Assembly: GCF_004125265.1 (NCBI RefSeq)
Contig: NZ_RDTE01000003.1
Span: 1,550,001 to 1,614,000 of the forward strand
DNA: 64,000 nt
DNA from: Streptomyces lydicus
Lineage (GTDB): Bacteria > Actinomycetota > Actinomycetes > Streptomycetales > Streptomycetaceae
Direction: 5' to 3'
Shown here one piece after another: positions 1 through 8,250 of this stretch. Position numbers and translations under genes: made by a program. The notes below the pieces were generated by a model. The model had not been told where the DNA came from. It searched no databases and saw nothing but the letters and a program-made list of their open reading frames with translations. The first letter of the stretch is position 1. The number at the start of each line of letters is the position of its first letter.

Positions 1-19
1 CGCCTTCCCCACAAGGGCT

Positions 20-739
20 TCACCGGACTGACCCTCCGTCATCGAAATGCAGGCAGCGTCCGAGGATATAGCTGGCCGCGAATTCTTCCCAGGAGTTGTA
101 GGTCATCCGGCTCAGACGTGCACCAGCGCCTCTTCCGCCTCCGGGATATCCGTGAAGCGGGCGCCGACTCCCCAGCGAGCCATCCAGGAAGTCCGTCCGT
201 AATCCCATGCCAGCACGGACCGCACGCGACCGCTGGCGGCAAGGATGCCGTCCGCACGAAACCGGCCTTCGTAGCGCGTAATACGGCCGATCAGCTGCTT
301 CACCCCGGCAACTTGGGCGTCGGAGACCGTACCGCCGATTTGGGTGGCGTTGTGGAGCAGCACCTTGTTCCGCCGTCTCCCGCCACAGTGCCGGATCGAC
401 CTGGCCGCCGAACTGCTGGGACAGCGAGCTGCGGACTTCCGGCACGAACTCCCACGGGCCCCTGACACCCGAGTCTTTGAGAAGGCGGTCCAGTGCACCC
501 TGCCAGCTGCTTCGGTCGGTTACTCCCCACCACTCTTCCAGGCTTTTGCGCTCCAGGAAGTAGCCGTTGCCGTGCGTGCCCATGGCGTTCCACAGGGCTC
601 CGTTGGTGACGTTCATCAGCGCCCCGCACCCCAGCCCATGAGCGACGGGCCCTTGGAGCGGGCCACCCACCCGCAGGGTTCGCAGGGTGCCACGCTGCAC
701 GTCCGCCCCCTTCCCCCGGTCGGCATGTGCCTTCCACAA
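20..739 (-). pseudogene. DUF1266-domain gene with compensating frameshifts
   Basis: The minus strand reads as a DUF1266-type protein of unknown function, but in pieces. Positions about 739-375 give one frame with WNAMGTHGNGYFLERKSLEE. Around 365-378 the homologous reading slips one base into a second frame containing LIGRITRYEGRFRADG and LAWDYGRTSWMARWG. Near 112-118 it slips back, giving MTYNSWEEFAASYILGRC and a stop at 20. The tryptophan/tyrosine-rich ending SWEEFAASYILGR is typical of the family. The two slips cancel, so this is either a recently broken gene or two assembly errors. Coding-like sequence continues upstream of 739 without a clear start. The family assignment is from memory. 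Confidence 0.6.
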
Positions 740-946
740 TCCCGGGTCGGGCGGGAAATACGCCTCGCAGGGAGTGCCCGAGCACGGCGCGGCAGGTCAC
801 TCTTCGTCGCCCCGGCGTGGGCATCGAGTCCCGGCAGCACCGTCCGGCTCATGTGGGATCCTCGCCACCGTTGGGCCCTTCTGTCACAACTCCCCTTCTG
901 CTTATGGTGTCTTGAGACCGCAGAGCGCGGCCGAAGGGAGATCTTC

Positions 947-1321
947 ATGCCTACACAGACCATCACCGCATCGCGCAGCCTTCCTCGCTTCGAAGACGCC
1001 GAACCGCTCGGCCCACAGGACGCGGAGTTCGCCAGGGACATCAAGGCAGTGCTGGAGAAGCACGGCAACCTGGACCGGTTCGGTCTGGTCCTGTTACACG
1101 ACCACTTCTCGATCGGCAGCGACGAAGTGGCCGTCGAGACGAACGACCCGCAGGCCCGCACTCTCCACGTCACGGTGGAGAAGAAGGGAGAGACCCAGCA
1201 CGCCCATCCGTCGCAATGGCGGTTCGTCGCGGACTCCGAGGAGACGCCCACCGCACAGAGCGACAGCACTCCCTACGAGGCGCTGATGCTCTGCCTGACG
1301 CTTGCCTGCGAACGCCGCTGA
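947..1321 (+). CDS. Hypothetical 124-aa acidic protein
   Basis: The ATG at 947 follows a good ribosome-binding site (GAAGGGAG at 933-940). The 124-residue product is soluble, with no signal peptide or membrane segment. It has a predicted helical N-terminal half and a beta-rich centre around LLHDHFSIGSDEVAVE. I do not recognise the family. It faces the six-gene cluster that ends at 1463 and is separated from it by a strong hairpin, so it belongs to a different transcription unit. Reading could in principle extend upstream in frame, but that sequence lies antisense to the DUF1266 remnant and has no ribosome-binding site. Confidence 0.75.
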   Translation: MPTQTITASRSLPRFEDAEPLGPQDAEFARDIKAVLEKHGNLDRFGLVLLHDHFSIGSDEVAVETNDPQARTLHVTVEKKGETQHAHPSQWRFVADSEETPTAQSDSTPYEALMLCLTLACERR

Positions 1322-1371
1322 GGCCGGACCGCTGAAACCGGACGCTCCCGGCTGACACGCCCGCACACAGC

Positions 1372-1409
1372 GGGAGGGCTGTACCAGCTCCCACGGGTAC
1401 AGCCCTCCC
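1372..1409. terminator. Bidirectional hairpin between convergent genes
   Basis: A perfect 14-bp stem (GGGAGGGCTGTACC at 1372-1385 with its complement at 1396-1409) closes a 10-nt loop. It lies between the convergent genes ending at 1321 and 1463. There is no long T tract, as is common for Streptomyces terminators. Confidence 0.8.
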
Positions 1410-1462
1410 CGTGCTGATGACCACCCGCCGCTCCAGGCCGCACCTTCCGGACCGCGGGCCCG

Positions 1463-2050
1463 TTACGCGTCCTCCTTCAGGATCACCAACTCGCCTTTGC
1501 CGATGGGGGAAAGGGAGCTGAGGTAGCCGTCCGAGGCCGCGACCAGCCGGTTGAAGTCTTCCATCTGGTGGGCGTGGGAGGTCGCGTTGTCGACCACGAG
1601 CAGGTGGCCGGCTGCGAGGATCCGCTGTAGCGAGGGCCACCAGTCGGCGTACTGGCCGCGATCGCTGTCCAGGAAAATGAAGTCGTACTCGCCCGCATCG
1701 CACGTCCCGATGAACCGGCCGGCCTCGTCCCCGATCTGCTGAATGCGGGGACCGAGCCCGGCACGCTGAAAGTTTCGTTCGGCCATCGCGCGCTTGTCAG
1801 ACGCCTTTTCGATGGTGGTGACCGAGCCGTCCTCGCCCACGGCGTCGGCGAGCCACAACGTCGAGTAGCCGTTGGACGTCCCGATCTCCAGCACCTTCTT
1901 GGCTTTGGTTGCCTTGACCAGCAAGGCGAGGAACACGCCGGTGTCGTGGGTGATGTTCAGCATCTTCCGGCTTCGGTCGTCCGTCGCCGCATCGTTGGTA
2001 CTGCCGAATTCCTCCAGCTCACCCAGCAGTGCGGCGAGATCGTGTTCCAT
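1463..2050 (-). CDS. Class I SAM-dependent O-methyltransferase (CCoAOMT-like)
   Basis: This 195-aa protein is a catechol/caffeoyl-CoA-type O-methyltransferase, transferring a methyl group from SAM to a hydroxyl group of a small molecule. The SAM loop VLEIGTSNGYSTLWLA lies at residues 53-68. The acidic segment FIFLDSDRGQYADWW and the following VVDNATSHAHQ carry the usual metal/SAM-contact aspartates. The length is typical of the stand-alone bacterial family. The ATG at 2050 has a strong ribosome-binding site (AAGGAGAGG). It is the last gene of the six-gene operon starting at 7245, 32 nt after the exporter gene, which suggests a late tailoring step or self-protection. The acceptor substrate is unknown. 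Confidence 0.88.
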   Translation of the reverse strand: MEHDLAALLGELEEFGSTNDAATDDRSRKMLNITHDTGVFLALLVKATKAKKVLEIGTSNGYSTLWLADAVGEDGSVTTIEKASDKRAMAERNFQRAGLGPRIQQIGDEAGRFIGTCDAGEYDFIFLDSDRGQYADWWPSLQRILAAGHLLVVDNATSHAHQMEDFNRLVAASDGYLSSLSPIGKGELVILKEDA

Positions 2051-2082
2051 GGTGAGTCCTCTCCTTGCTTCATGAAGCCTCG

Positions 2083-2853
2083 TCAGCCGGCCAGGCTCTG
2101 TATCGCGACGTACAGGCCGAGGAGCAACAGGGCGACACACAGTACTGTGCGGAACTTTTCCTCGGAGATCCGCCGGCGAATCCGGTTGCCGGCCGACATC
2201 CCGAGAAACGCCGGGGCCAGGGCGGCGGCCGACATGACGCCGAGATCCATGCTGAGCAGGTCCTGCGTCCGCAGCGACCAGGCCAGACCAACGGTGGAGA
2301 ACGTGAAGAGGATGCCCATGCTCTGCACCAGTTGGTCCCGCAGCAGGCCGATGGATTGCAGGTAGAAAACTCCTGGGACGGCTGACGAGCCGGTCATTCC
2401 GGTGAGGAAGCCGTTGGTGGCTCCGAAGACCACACCGGCGGGGTGGTGCCACCATCTGTCCCTGATGTTCACGCGGAGCTTGAACAGCCCGAGCAACCCG
2501 TACACCGCGAGCCCCAGGCCGAGCAGTGCGGACATCACATCCGCCCGGAAATAGCTCAGTGTGAACGCACCCGAAACGGTGAAGACCGTGGCAGCCAGGA
2601 GAAACGGCCAGGTGAGCCGAATGGCTTCCCGGCCGTGACCACCGCGCGACGCCTGAAGGACGTTCGTCAGGAACGTCGGTATCAGAATCAGCGCCTTCGC
2701 GGGGTGGATCCCGACCGTCGCCGCAAGAATCCCGAGGACGACGGGCGGCAGGCCGAGGCCGGTCAAACCCTTGATCAACCCACCCGCGAAGAACGTCAGA
2801 ACAATCAACGTGACGGTGGCCACGTCGAAGGAGAGCAGGGCCGTGTGGGTCAA
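2083..2853 (-). CDS. TauE/SafE-family membrane exporter
   Basis: A very hydrophobic protein of about 256 residues with roughly seven to eight membrane helices. It has the repeated TauE/SafE pattern: GGLIKGLTGLGLPPVVLG near the N-terminus and GATNGFLTGMTGSSAVPG after the midpoint. Members export sulfite, sulfonates and other small organic anions. The start is uncertain. A TTG at 2853 overlaps the cupin stop codon as TTGA and fits translational coupling; a GTG at 2907 would overlap the cupin gene by 58 nt without a ribosome-binding site. Inside an otherwise enzymatic operon it most plausibly exports the product or a sulfur-containing by-product. Its substrate cannot be read from the sequence. 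Confidence 0.8.
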   Translation of the reverse strand: MTHTALLSFDVATVTLIVLTFFAGGLIKGLTGLGLPPVVLGILAATVGIHPAKALILIPTFLTNVLQASRGGHGREAIRLTWPFLLAATVFTVSGAFTLSYFRADVMSALLGLGLAVYGLLGLFKLRVNIRDRWWHHPAGVVFGATNGFLTGMTGSSAVPGVFYLQSIGLLRDQLVQSMGILFTFSTVGLAWSLRTQDLLSMDLGVMSAAALAPAFLGMSAGNRIRRRISEEKFRTVLCVALLLLGLYVAIQSLAG

Positions 2854-3377
2854 GAGTTGCGGCCGCTCCGCGGGTGCGCTTCCTCCACGCCACGGGAGGC
2901 GAAGCACCGCAGTGCCGTCACGACGTCAGCTTGCTCCTCCGCGTCCAGGACCTCGGGCTTCTCCTGTTCGAAGTGATCGGCGAGTTTGACGATGTCGCCC
3001 TTGCGATCCTCGATGTAAATGGCACCGCCCGTGACCTGCGTCGCGGAGCGCTCGGCGAACTGCCCCGCAATGTCCTTGGCGTCCCGGACGAAGTTGATGT
3101 CGAAATCGCCGATCTGCAGAAGGACATAGCGTGAAAGCGTTCCGACAGGTGCTCCATTGACGAACCTGTGCTTGCTCGGATGGGGAACCTGGAACACCTG
3201 GTCCGGCTGGACGGTGAACACCTCGTCCGTATCGGGCAGTTCGATCGTGATCTGCCCCCGTGAGCAATACATCATGTCGGACACTTCATTATGGAAGTGG
3301 TAGGGGACAGCCTTGTGGTCGAGATTGAACAGGCTGACCCGCAGGCCGTCCTGATAATGGAACTCTTTCATCTCCAT
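2850..3377 (-). CDS. Single-domain cupin protein
   Basis: This 175-aa protein has one cupin barrel in its first ~110 residues. Motif 1 gives H27 and H29 (HFHNEVSD) with E31 or D34 as the acidic ligand and G41. Motif 2 (VPHPSKHRFVN) gives H70. That would make a 3-His/1-acid metal site. The remaining ~65 residues are an acidic helical tail. It begins 3 nt after the FAD-protein stop and overlaps the exporter start, so it is firmly within the operon. Cupins of this size can be dioxygenases, isomerases, epimerases or sensors, and the sequence does not distinguish these. An enzymatic role in the pathway is inferred from position. Confidence 0.8.
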   Translation of the reverse strand: MEMKEFHYQDGLRVSLFNLDHKAVPYHFHNEVSDMMYCSRGQITIELPDTDEVFTVQPDQVFQVPHPSKHRFVNGAPVGTLSRYVLLQIGDFDINFVRDAKDIAGQFAERSATQVTGGAIYIEDRKGDIVKLADHFEQEKPEVLDAEEQADVVTALRCFASRGVEEAHPRSGRNS

Positions 3378-3380
3378 GGT

Positions 3381-5159
3381 TCAGCTCCCTGTCTCGCTGG
3401 TGACCAATCCGGGACCCTCGACGGCCACGGAGCCTGCGGTGACGGCCGCCGCGATGTCTAGCCACTCGTCGGCAACCCACTCGGCCGCCTCGACGAATGC
3501 GCCGGCGAAATTGTGTTCGTGCTGCCAGAACCTGACGGGCGAACCGTAGGAGGTGAGATACGGCGACGGAACACACCCGCCGCCCACCCGCTTCATCACC
3601 CGGTACCCGCCCCGGGCGTCGAGCGCGATTCCGCCCGTGACATACCCCCCTTCCTCATGCGGGACGATCTCGCCTCGCCTCAGAAGGTTCTGCACCAAGG
3701 GCGACGGATGGTTCTCCATGCCGAAGTTCTGCCCGCTGGCACGGATCACGCAGTCCGCCCGCAGGGTCGACTGTCCGCCCTCGTCGGACCGGTAGGTGAT
3801 CCGGAAATCACCGTCCTCCCCCACTGCTGTGTGCGGCGCGTCATAGCCTTGCTTGACGGTCGTCAATATCCCGGCGTCCATCAAAGCGAGAAGCTTCTCC
3901 GCGTTTGCGGACGGCATCGGCACGGCCGTCCGAATGAAGTGGGTGTCGAGCAGACGGTCGTACGTCGCCTTGTCGGACGGTTCGAGCTGCTGGTAGAAGC
4001 GCATTCTCCGCGCTTTCAGCACAATGGTGTGGACGAGGTTCCCGGTGTACGAGTCCCGGAGATCGCTCGCGAGCTTTTCCCTGGCGGAGCGATAGCGGGG
4101 GCTTTTGATGTCGTTCCACCCCACTGCCCCTTCGGTTGCCCGGCGCAGGTCCTTGTCCAAGAGCTCCAGAATGCGCTCGATCTTCAGCTGCCCTTGGTGA
4201 TCGCGCCGGATCTCCGCCAGGCGCTCCTCCGTGAGATGGTGCGGCTCGTACGGTACGAGCGGCCCCCGCACGGGAGGGAAGAAACCGCAGCGCGATCCGG
4301 CGACGATGTGCAACGGCTCTTCGCCGTCCCGCACCGCCGGCCGGTACGACGCGATATGACCGTCCTCGGTGTAGGTGAACTCGCCGTCACCGCTCAACGT
4401 CATAATGGCGTCGATACCGCTCGGGCCCATCCCCTGAACGAACACCCGGGGCCGCTCGCCGCGTGCGCGCCGCGACCGGAGGTGTTCGTCGACGGCCGCT
4501 TTCACCGCGTCCGGCGGATAGGGCGACATGGCGTATCCACTCTCTCCGGAGAGTGGGTCGGTCGCCTTGGACTGCCAGTGCCCGGTGCTCAGCAGGACGC
4601 GGTCGATTCCGTCCACCGTGCACTCACGGTCGGTATCGAGGCTACGGAGGGACAGGGCGAAACCCTGCTCCGTTGCGTAGCCGTCGACGGCCTCGTGGCG
4701 CACGTACTGCTGAACGTCGATACCCTGTGCACGGGCCCGCTCGACGGTCTCCTGGAACCGCTTCTCGAGATACAGGCCGAACAACGCACGCGGATAGAAC
4801 TCGCCGTTTTCCGGCTGCCATTCACCGAGCTCGATTCCGGGATGCGTCTCCCGGACCAGCTCCGGATGGTCCTTAATGAGCCATGGTTTGCTCGCGGCCA
4901 GCCAGTCGACGAAATCATTGCCGTGGATCCCCATGGTGCTCGCCTCGTTGTTGCACCGATGCGCGAGCTGGACGTTGTCTTTCGCGTAGGGATATCCCGG
5001 CCCGTTCACCGGCCCCCGCTCCACCGTGACGATCGTGACGGCCGAGGGGGAGAGCGGGGGCATACGGCGTGGATCGGTGAGTCGTTGCACCACATGCCAC
5101 AACGCGCAGGTTCCTGCGAACCCTGTGCCGATGATGCAGTAGGTGATGCTTCCCCTCAT
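3381..5159 (-). CDS. FAD/NAD(P)-binding protein (NAD_binding_9/HpyO-like), 592 aa
   Basis: A large flavoprotein candidate. The N-terminal Rossmann motif CIIGTGFAGTCAL (residues 8-20) is the FAD site. A second nucleotide-binding loop, RVFVQGMGPSGIDAI, lies near residues 240-255, and a C-terminal segment CVIRASGQNFGMENHP resembles the closing FAD contact of this superfamily. The layout (ERGPVNGPGYPY early, then a long helical insert) matches the FAD-NAD(P)-binding Pfam family related to lysine/ornithine N-hydroxylases, whose members are mostly uncharacterised. It could oxidise an amine or amino acid, or supply electrons to the diiron oxidase. It lies 13 nt after the aminotransferase gene. Chemistry and substrate are not known. 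Confidence 0.82.
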   Translation of the reverse strand: MRGSITYCIIGTGFAGTCALWHVVQRLTDPRRMPPLSPSAVTIVTVERGPVNGPGYPYAKDNVQLAHRCNNEASTMGIHGNDFVDWLAASKPWLIKDHPELVRETHPGIELGEWQPENGEFYPRALFGLYLEKRFQETVERARAQGIDVQQYVRHEAVDGYATEQGFALSLRSLDTDRECTVDGIDRVLLSTGHWQSKATDPLSGESGYAMSPYPPDAVKAAVDEHLRSRRARGERPRVFVQGMGPSGIDAIMTLSGDGEFTYTEDGHIASYRPAVRDGEEPLHIVAGSRCGFFPPVRGPLVPYEPHHLTEERLAEIRRDHQGQLKIERILELLDKDLRRATEGAVGWNDIKSPRYRSAREKLASDLRDSYTGNLVHTIVLKARRMRFYQQLEPSDKATYDRLLDTHFIRTAVPMPSANAEKLLALMDAGILTTVKQGYDAPHTAVGEDGDFRITYRSDEGGQSTLRADCVIRASGQNFGMENHPSPLVQNLLRRGEIVPHEEGGYVTGGIALDARGGYRVMKRVGGGCVPSPYLTSYGSPVRFWQHEHNFAGAFVEAAEWVADEWLDIAAAVTAGSVAVEGPGLVTSETGS

Positions 5160-5172
5160 CTTGGCATTCAGG

Positions 5173-6468
5173 TCAGGACTCCAAGCGTGTGAGGGCGTCC
5201 CGGATACGTATGCCGGCCTTGCTCACGAGCGCACCCGTCCGGCCGCAGTTGATCCGCACGAGGTGATCGAGGAAGTGGCCCTCCGCGAAATGGCTGCCGC
5301 AGATCGTGGCGACCTTCGCCTCTTCCAGCAGGAACTGATCGGCGCTGCTGTAGCCCTTTTTCTGGTAGGCGTCGGCGTAGCCCGAAAAGTCGACGAAGAG
5401 GAAGTAGCCCCCCTGGGCTGGGCTGATCTTCAACGAGGGGACGGCTTCGAGCTCACGCAGCATGGCCTGGAGATTGGTGCGTGCGGCCTTCGCTCTGGCG
5501 GCCGCCACCTCGTCCATTTGCGGCTGCAAGGCGATGTGCGTGGCGACCTGTCCGTAAGTGGACGCGAACGAGGTGATGTTGACCTGTGCGCGCGCCGCGG
5601 CGTCCACGATGTCCGACGGGCCGCAGAGGTAGCCGATCCGGTCGCCGTGCATTCCGTACGTCTTGCCCGGTCCGGTCACTGACAGCGTCCACGGTCGCAT
5701 GGAGCTGCGGCTGCCGTCGGGGAGCGAAACGTCGATGGCGGCAAACGTCTTGGCGCGCTCCCCCACGATATGGGCCTCGTAGGGAGAGTCGAACAGGACG
5801 TAGACGGGGCTCTCGCCGCGGGACTCGCACCGCTGATTGTGCCGGGCGATGACATCGGCCAGCGCCGACAATTCCTCGGTCGAATAGACCTTGCCGGTCG
5901 GGTTGATGCAGTCGCCGAGCACGACAATCTTGGTCCGCTCCGAGAGCGCTTCCTCCAGAGCCGGCGCCGTGAGGCCGTCGTGCGCCGTGACCAGGACGGT
6001 CTTCGGGATGGCTTCGTGCAGCCGCACCATGTCCGAGTAGTGCGGCCAGTTGGGCACCGGGATCACGACTTCGTCGCCCGGGTTCAGCAAGGCGTGGAAG
6101 ACTACCGAAATCGAACCCTTCACACCGCCCGGCGTGACCATGATTTCACGGTTCGGATCGTAGGAAATGCCATGGAGTCGGGCCACCCGCGCGGCCACGG
6201 ACTCCAACAGGAACGGAAATCCTCTGACGGGCGCAAAGGCATGAATCGCGTCGGATTGCTTCTCCACGAACTCGATCACGCCTCGGTCGATCCGGGGATC
6301 GGTCGGTGTGTCCAGCGCGCCGATGCTGAGGTCGATGATCCGGTCGCCCTCGGGGAGTGCCTTGTTCAGTGCGGCGATCTTCGCCGCGGTGCCGTGAGTC
6401 ACCGATTCGGGAATACTCAGGACGGCATCGGAAATTCCACGATTTTTCTGCACGGTCGGCCGAGTCAC
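5173..6468 (-). CDS. PLP-dependent class I/II aminotransferase
   Basis: This 431-aa fold-type I aminotransferase has the family landmarks in order: GGVKGSISV cofactor phosphate loop (114-122), aromatic W141, N189-P190 with D186, D227 followed by Y230, Schiff-base lysine K269 in TGPGKTYGMHGDRIGY, and a carboxylate-binding arginine in RINCGR near the C-terminus. It should transaminate an amino acid or oxo-acid, or catalyse another PLP reaction on the pathway intermediate. A GTG at 6468 starts the frame; a second GTG at 6453 is possible. It follows the diiron-oxidase gene by 9 nt. The substrate side of the active site is not diagnostic, so the amino acid is unknown. Confidence 0.9.
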   Translation of the reverse strand: MTRPTVQKNRGISDAVLSIPESVTHGTAAKIAALNKALPEGDRIIDLSIGALDTPTDPRIDRGVIEFVEKQSDAIHAFAPVRGFPFLLESVAARVARLHGISYDPNREIMVTPGGVKGSISVVFHALLNPGDEVVIPVPNWPHYSDMVRLHEAIPKTVLVTAHDGLTAPALEEALSERTKIVVLGDCINPTGKVYSTEELSALADVIARHNQRCESRGESPVYVLFDSPYEAHIVGERAKTFAAIDVSLPDGSRSSMRPWTLSVTGPGKTYGMHGDRIGYLCGPSDIVDAAARAQVNITSFASTYGQVATHIALQPQMDEVAAARAKAARTNLQAMLRELEAVPSLKISPAQGGYFLFVDFSGYADAYQKKGYSSADQFLLEEAKVATICGSHFAEGHFLDHLVRINCGRTGALVSKAGIRIRDALTRLES

Positions 6469-6477
6469 CTCTCCCTG

Positions 6478-7245
6478 CTAGGAATTCAACTCGCGGACGG
6501 CCTTGTGCATCGCGTTCCACATTTCCTGTTGTATCTTCAGCGTCTCGTTCGCGCCGTAGGCGATCTCGGCGACGTCGGCATCGGTGCGGCAGTTGTTCTG
6601 GACGCACTTCTTCGCATCGGCGGCATGGCGTTCCTCGACGCCCTCGTCGCCGACATGGACGTTGAAGTAGATCTCGACGTTGTTGACGAACTCGGATTCG
6701 GGCTGCTTGTTGTTGCTGTTGCGGAACGCCGTACGGCAGACCTGCAGCATCCTGTCGGCGTGGGACTCCAGCGCCATCGCGACGCCCAGCATGCGGTGGT
6801 AGTTCGCCCCCAGCAGTTCCCGGGTGCGCTCCCGGTACGCGAACGTCTCCGGAATGACCAGGTCACTGCGGCGCGCGTCCTTCACGAGTAACGGCGCCAG
6901 GCCGAACTCGATCTCGCCGTGCAAGTTGTGGGCGTTCTCCATCAACACCTCATGGCAATGGGCGGCCTCGCCGTTCCCGGCCTCCTCGTTGAGGATGTAG
7001 GAGAACAGGACCAGCGTGTCCCGGTCATCGTTGGCCGCCGCCTGCGCACACACATGGGCGATGCCTTTGACCGTGCCCTCGGTGCGCTGGAAGAAGTTCG
7101 CCCGGTGGAATTCATAGGTGCGGCTGTTCCATGGCGAGTTCTCCAGGAACTTGAAGTACTCGTTGTCGTAGACCGGGTGCCGGTCCAACTCGTCCATGAG
7201 CGAAGTGACTTGATCGTGAAGTGCCGGTGCCGTGCTTGTCGCCAT
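6478..7245 (-). CDS. Heme-oxygenase-like diiron oxidase (HDO) candidate
   Basis: An all-helical 255-aa protein with the signature of heme-oxygenase-like dimetal oxidases (relatives of UndA, BesC, SznF, CADD). Candidate metal ligands fall in three helices: E87/E88, E93 and H96 in NEEAGNGEAAHCHE; E160 in ALESHADRM; and D200, E204 and H207 in HVGDEGVEERH. E93-x2-H96 and E160 match the spacing of UndA ligands as I recall them. Such enzymes use O2 for N-oxygenation, C-C cleavage or decarboxylation of amino- or fatty-acid substrates. It is the first gene of the operon, preceded by GGAG 11 nt before the ATG. The alternative is a metal-free TenA/PqqC-like protein, but the carboxylate/His pattern argues against that. 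Confidence 0.8.
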   Translation of the reverse strand: MATSTAPALHDQVTSLMDELDRHPVYDNEYFKFLENSPWNSRTYEFHRANFFQRTEGTVKGIAHVCAQAAANDDRDTLVLFSYILNEEAGNGEAAHCHEVLMENAHNLHGEIEFGLAPLLVKDARRSDLVIPETFAYRERTRELLGANYHRMLGVAMALESHADRMLQVCRTAFRNSNNKQPESEFVNNVEIYFNVHVGDEGVEERHAADAKKCVQNNCRTDADVAEIAYGANETLKIQQEMWNAMHKAVRELNS

Positions 7246-7288
7246 CTTGCTTCACTCCAGTTCACGCAGGTGTGGACGGGGTCAATAA

Positions 7289-7321
7289 GCTGGTCAAAAT
7301 TGACGCAACGTTGACACAACG
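7289..7321 (-). promoter_or_regulatory. 11-bp-period direct repeats upstream of the HDO operon
   Basis: Read on the minus strand, GTGTCAA, then CGTT, then GCGTCAA, then TTTT form heptamers with 4-bp spacers, an exact 11-bp period. On the plus strand this appears as TTGACGCAACG (7300-7310) followed directly by TTGACACAACG (7311-7321). Next to it GTCAA-AA-TTGAC forms a small palindrome. An A/T-rich CTTATT about 8-12 bp beyond could serve as a -10. Heptamers at 11-bp spacing just upstream of a -10 are the layout recognised by SARP-family activators. This is inference from the pattern only. Confidence 0.45.
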
Positions 7322-8250
7322 ATCCACTGGACAGATTCCTTGAGACGTCTTCGATTGCGCTTGATCACTATCACGAGCCATCGTGGCGGCCCTGCCTGGT
7401 GAACTGCGGGAGTTGCCCCGCGAATTCACCTGTCCCGCACTATGAGAGCATTCGAGTCCGAGGAAGGTTATTTCATTCCACGGACAGGAGAGATTCGCTC
7501 ACTTCCGCGCGCGTCGCATCGCATCGCGAAGAGCTGATACCCGGAATCGGACAGGACCGAAGAAACCTACAGACCTTCCTCCTGATGAAGGCAGAAGAAT
7601 CGCTGAACGTAAATCCGCCCTCCAGGTGAGCCACGATGACCACCCGGTGTTCGGCCGTGCTCCATGATTGCCTAAAGGTTGATTCGAGGACAGTCTTTAC
7701 CGGCCACTTGTCGAGAGCTGAACCACTACCCATGGTCACGGCTTCGTCACTCCACCGGGAACGTCGGTACGGGGGTTACGGTTGGCCACGATGGTGCGGG
7801 AGTGGCGCCTGCGACAGCACCACCCCAGCAAGTACTGCCCTCCGAGGCCCCGGAGCGCCGATTACGGAGTCATGACTTGACGGCGAACTCCTCGGGCAAC
7901 CGGCCGTGCATGACCGGGAGTCATAGTCGGCTTGAAGTAGCCAGTTTGGATCCGAGAGGCTTGGTCTCGACGAACTCCTGACCACGCGGTGAGCAGCCGG
8001 GCAATCGCTGTGGCCGTCAGCGTGCCGTCCGTTGGCGGGCGCACCGGGGCCACGCTCCCGCACTCGTGTATCCCTGCTTCCCAACTGGGCAGCTCCGGCC
8101 CGGTCCTTGCCGCTCTCCTTGGCGTCCATCCCTCCCTCATCAGCGTGTTAGCCGGGTGTTAGCGGAGCGGCAGCCGTGCACTAGTGGCCCCGATCAGAGT
8201 GGGTGACGTACCGAGGAAACAACGACGCCGACCGCCCCGGGGAATCCGAC
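7322..8250. other. Long intergenic region without a supported gene
   Basis: Short open frames occur on both strands, but none has a convincing ribosome-binding site, a typical codon pattern or a recognisable family. The part near the cluster (7320-7700) is visibly less G+C rich than the rest of the window. A minus-strand frame at about 7862-8140 (ending RGVRRQVMTP) looks weakly coding and could be a gene remnant. The segment presumably holds upstream promoter sequence for the operon starting at 7245 and the promoter of the lipoprotein gene at 8251. Confidence 0.5.

Noticed and set aside
1463..2893. A 476-residue reading joining the O-methyltransferase with upstream sequence
   Set aside because: The upstream 280 residues run out of frame through the exporter gene. 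The ribosome-binding site and family length place the true start at 2050.
7473..8140. Minus-strand frames in the gap upstream of the HDO operon
   Set aside because: No ribosome-binding sites, no family resemblance and poor codon pattern; at most remnants.
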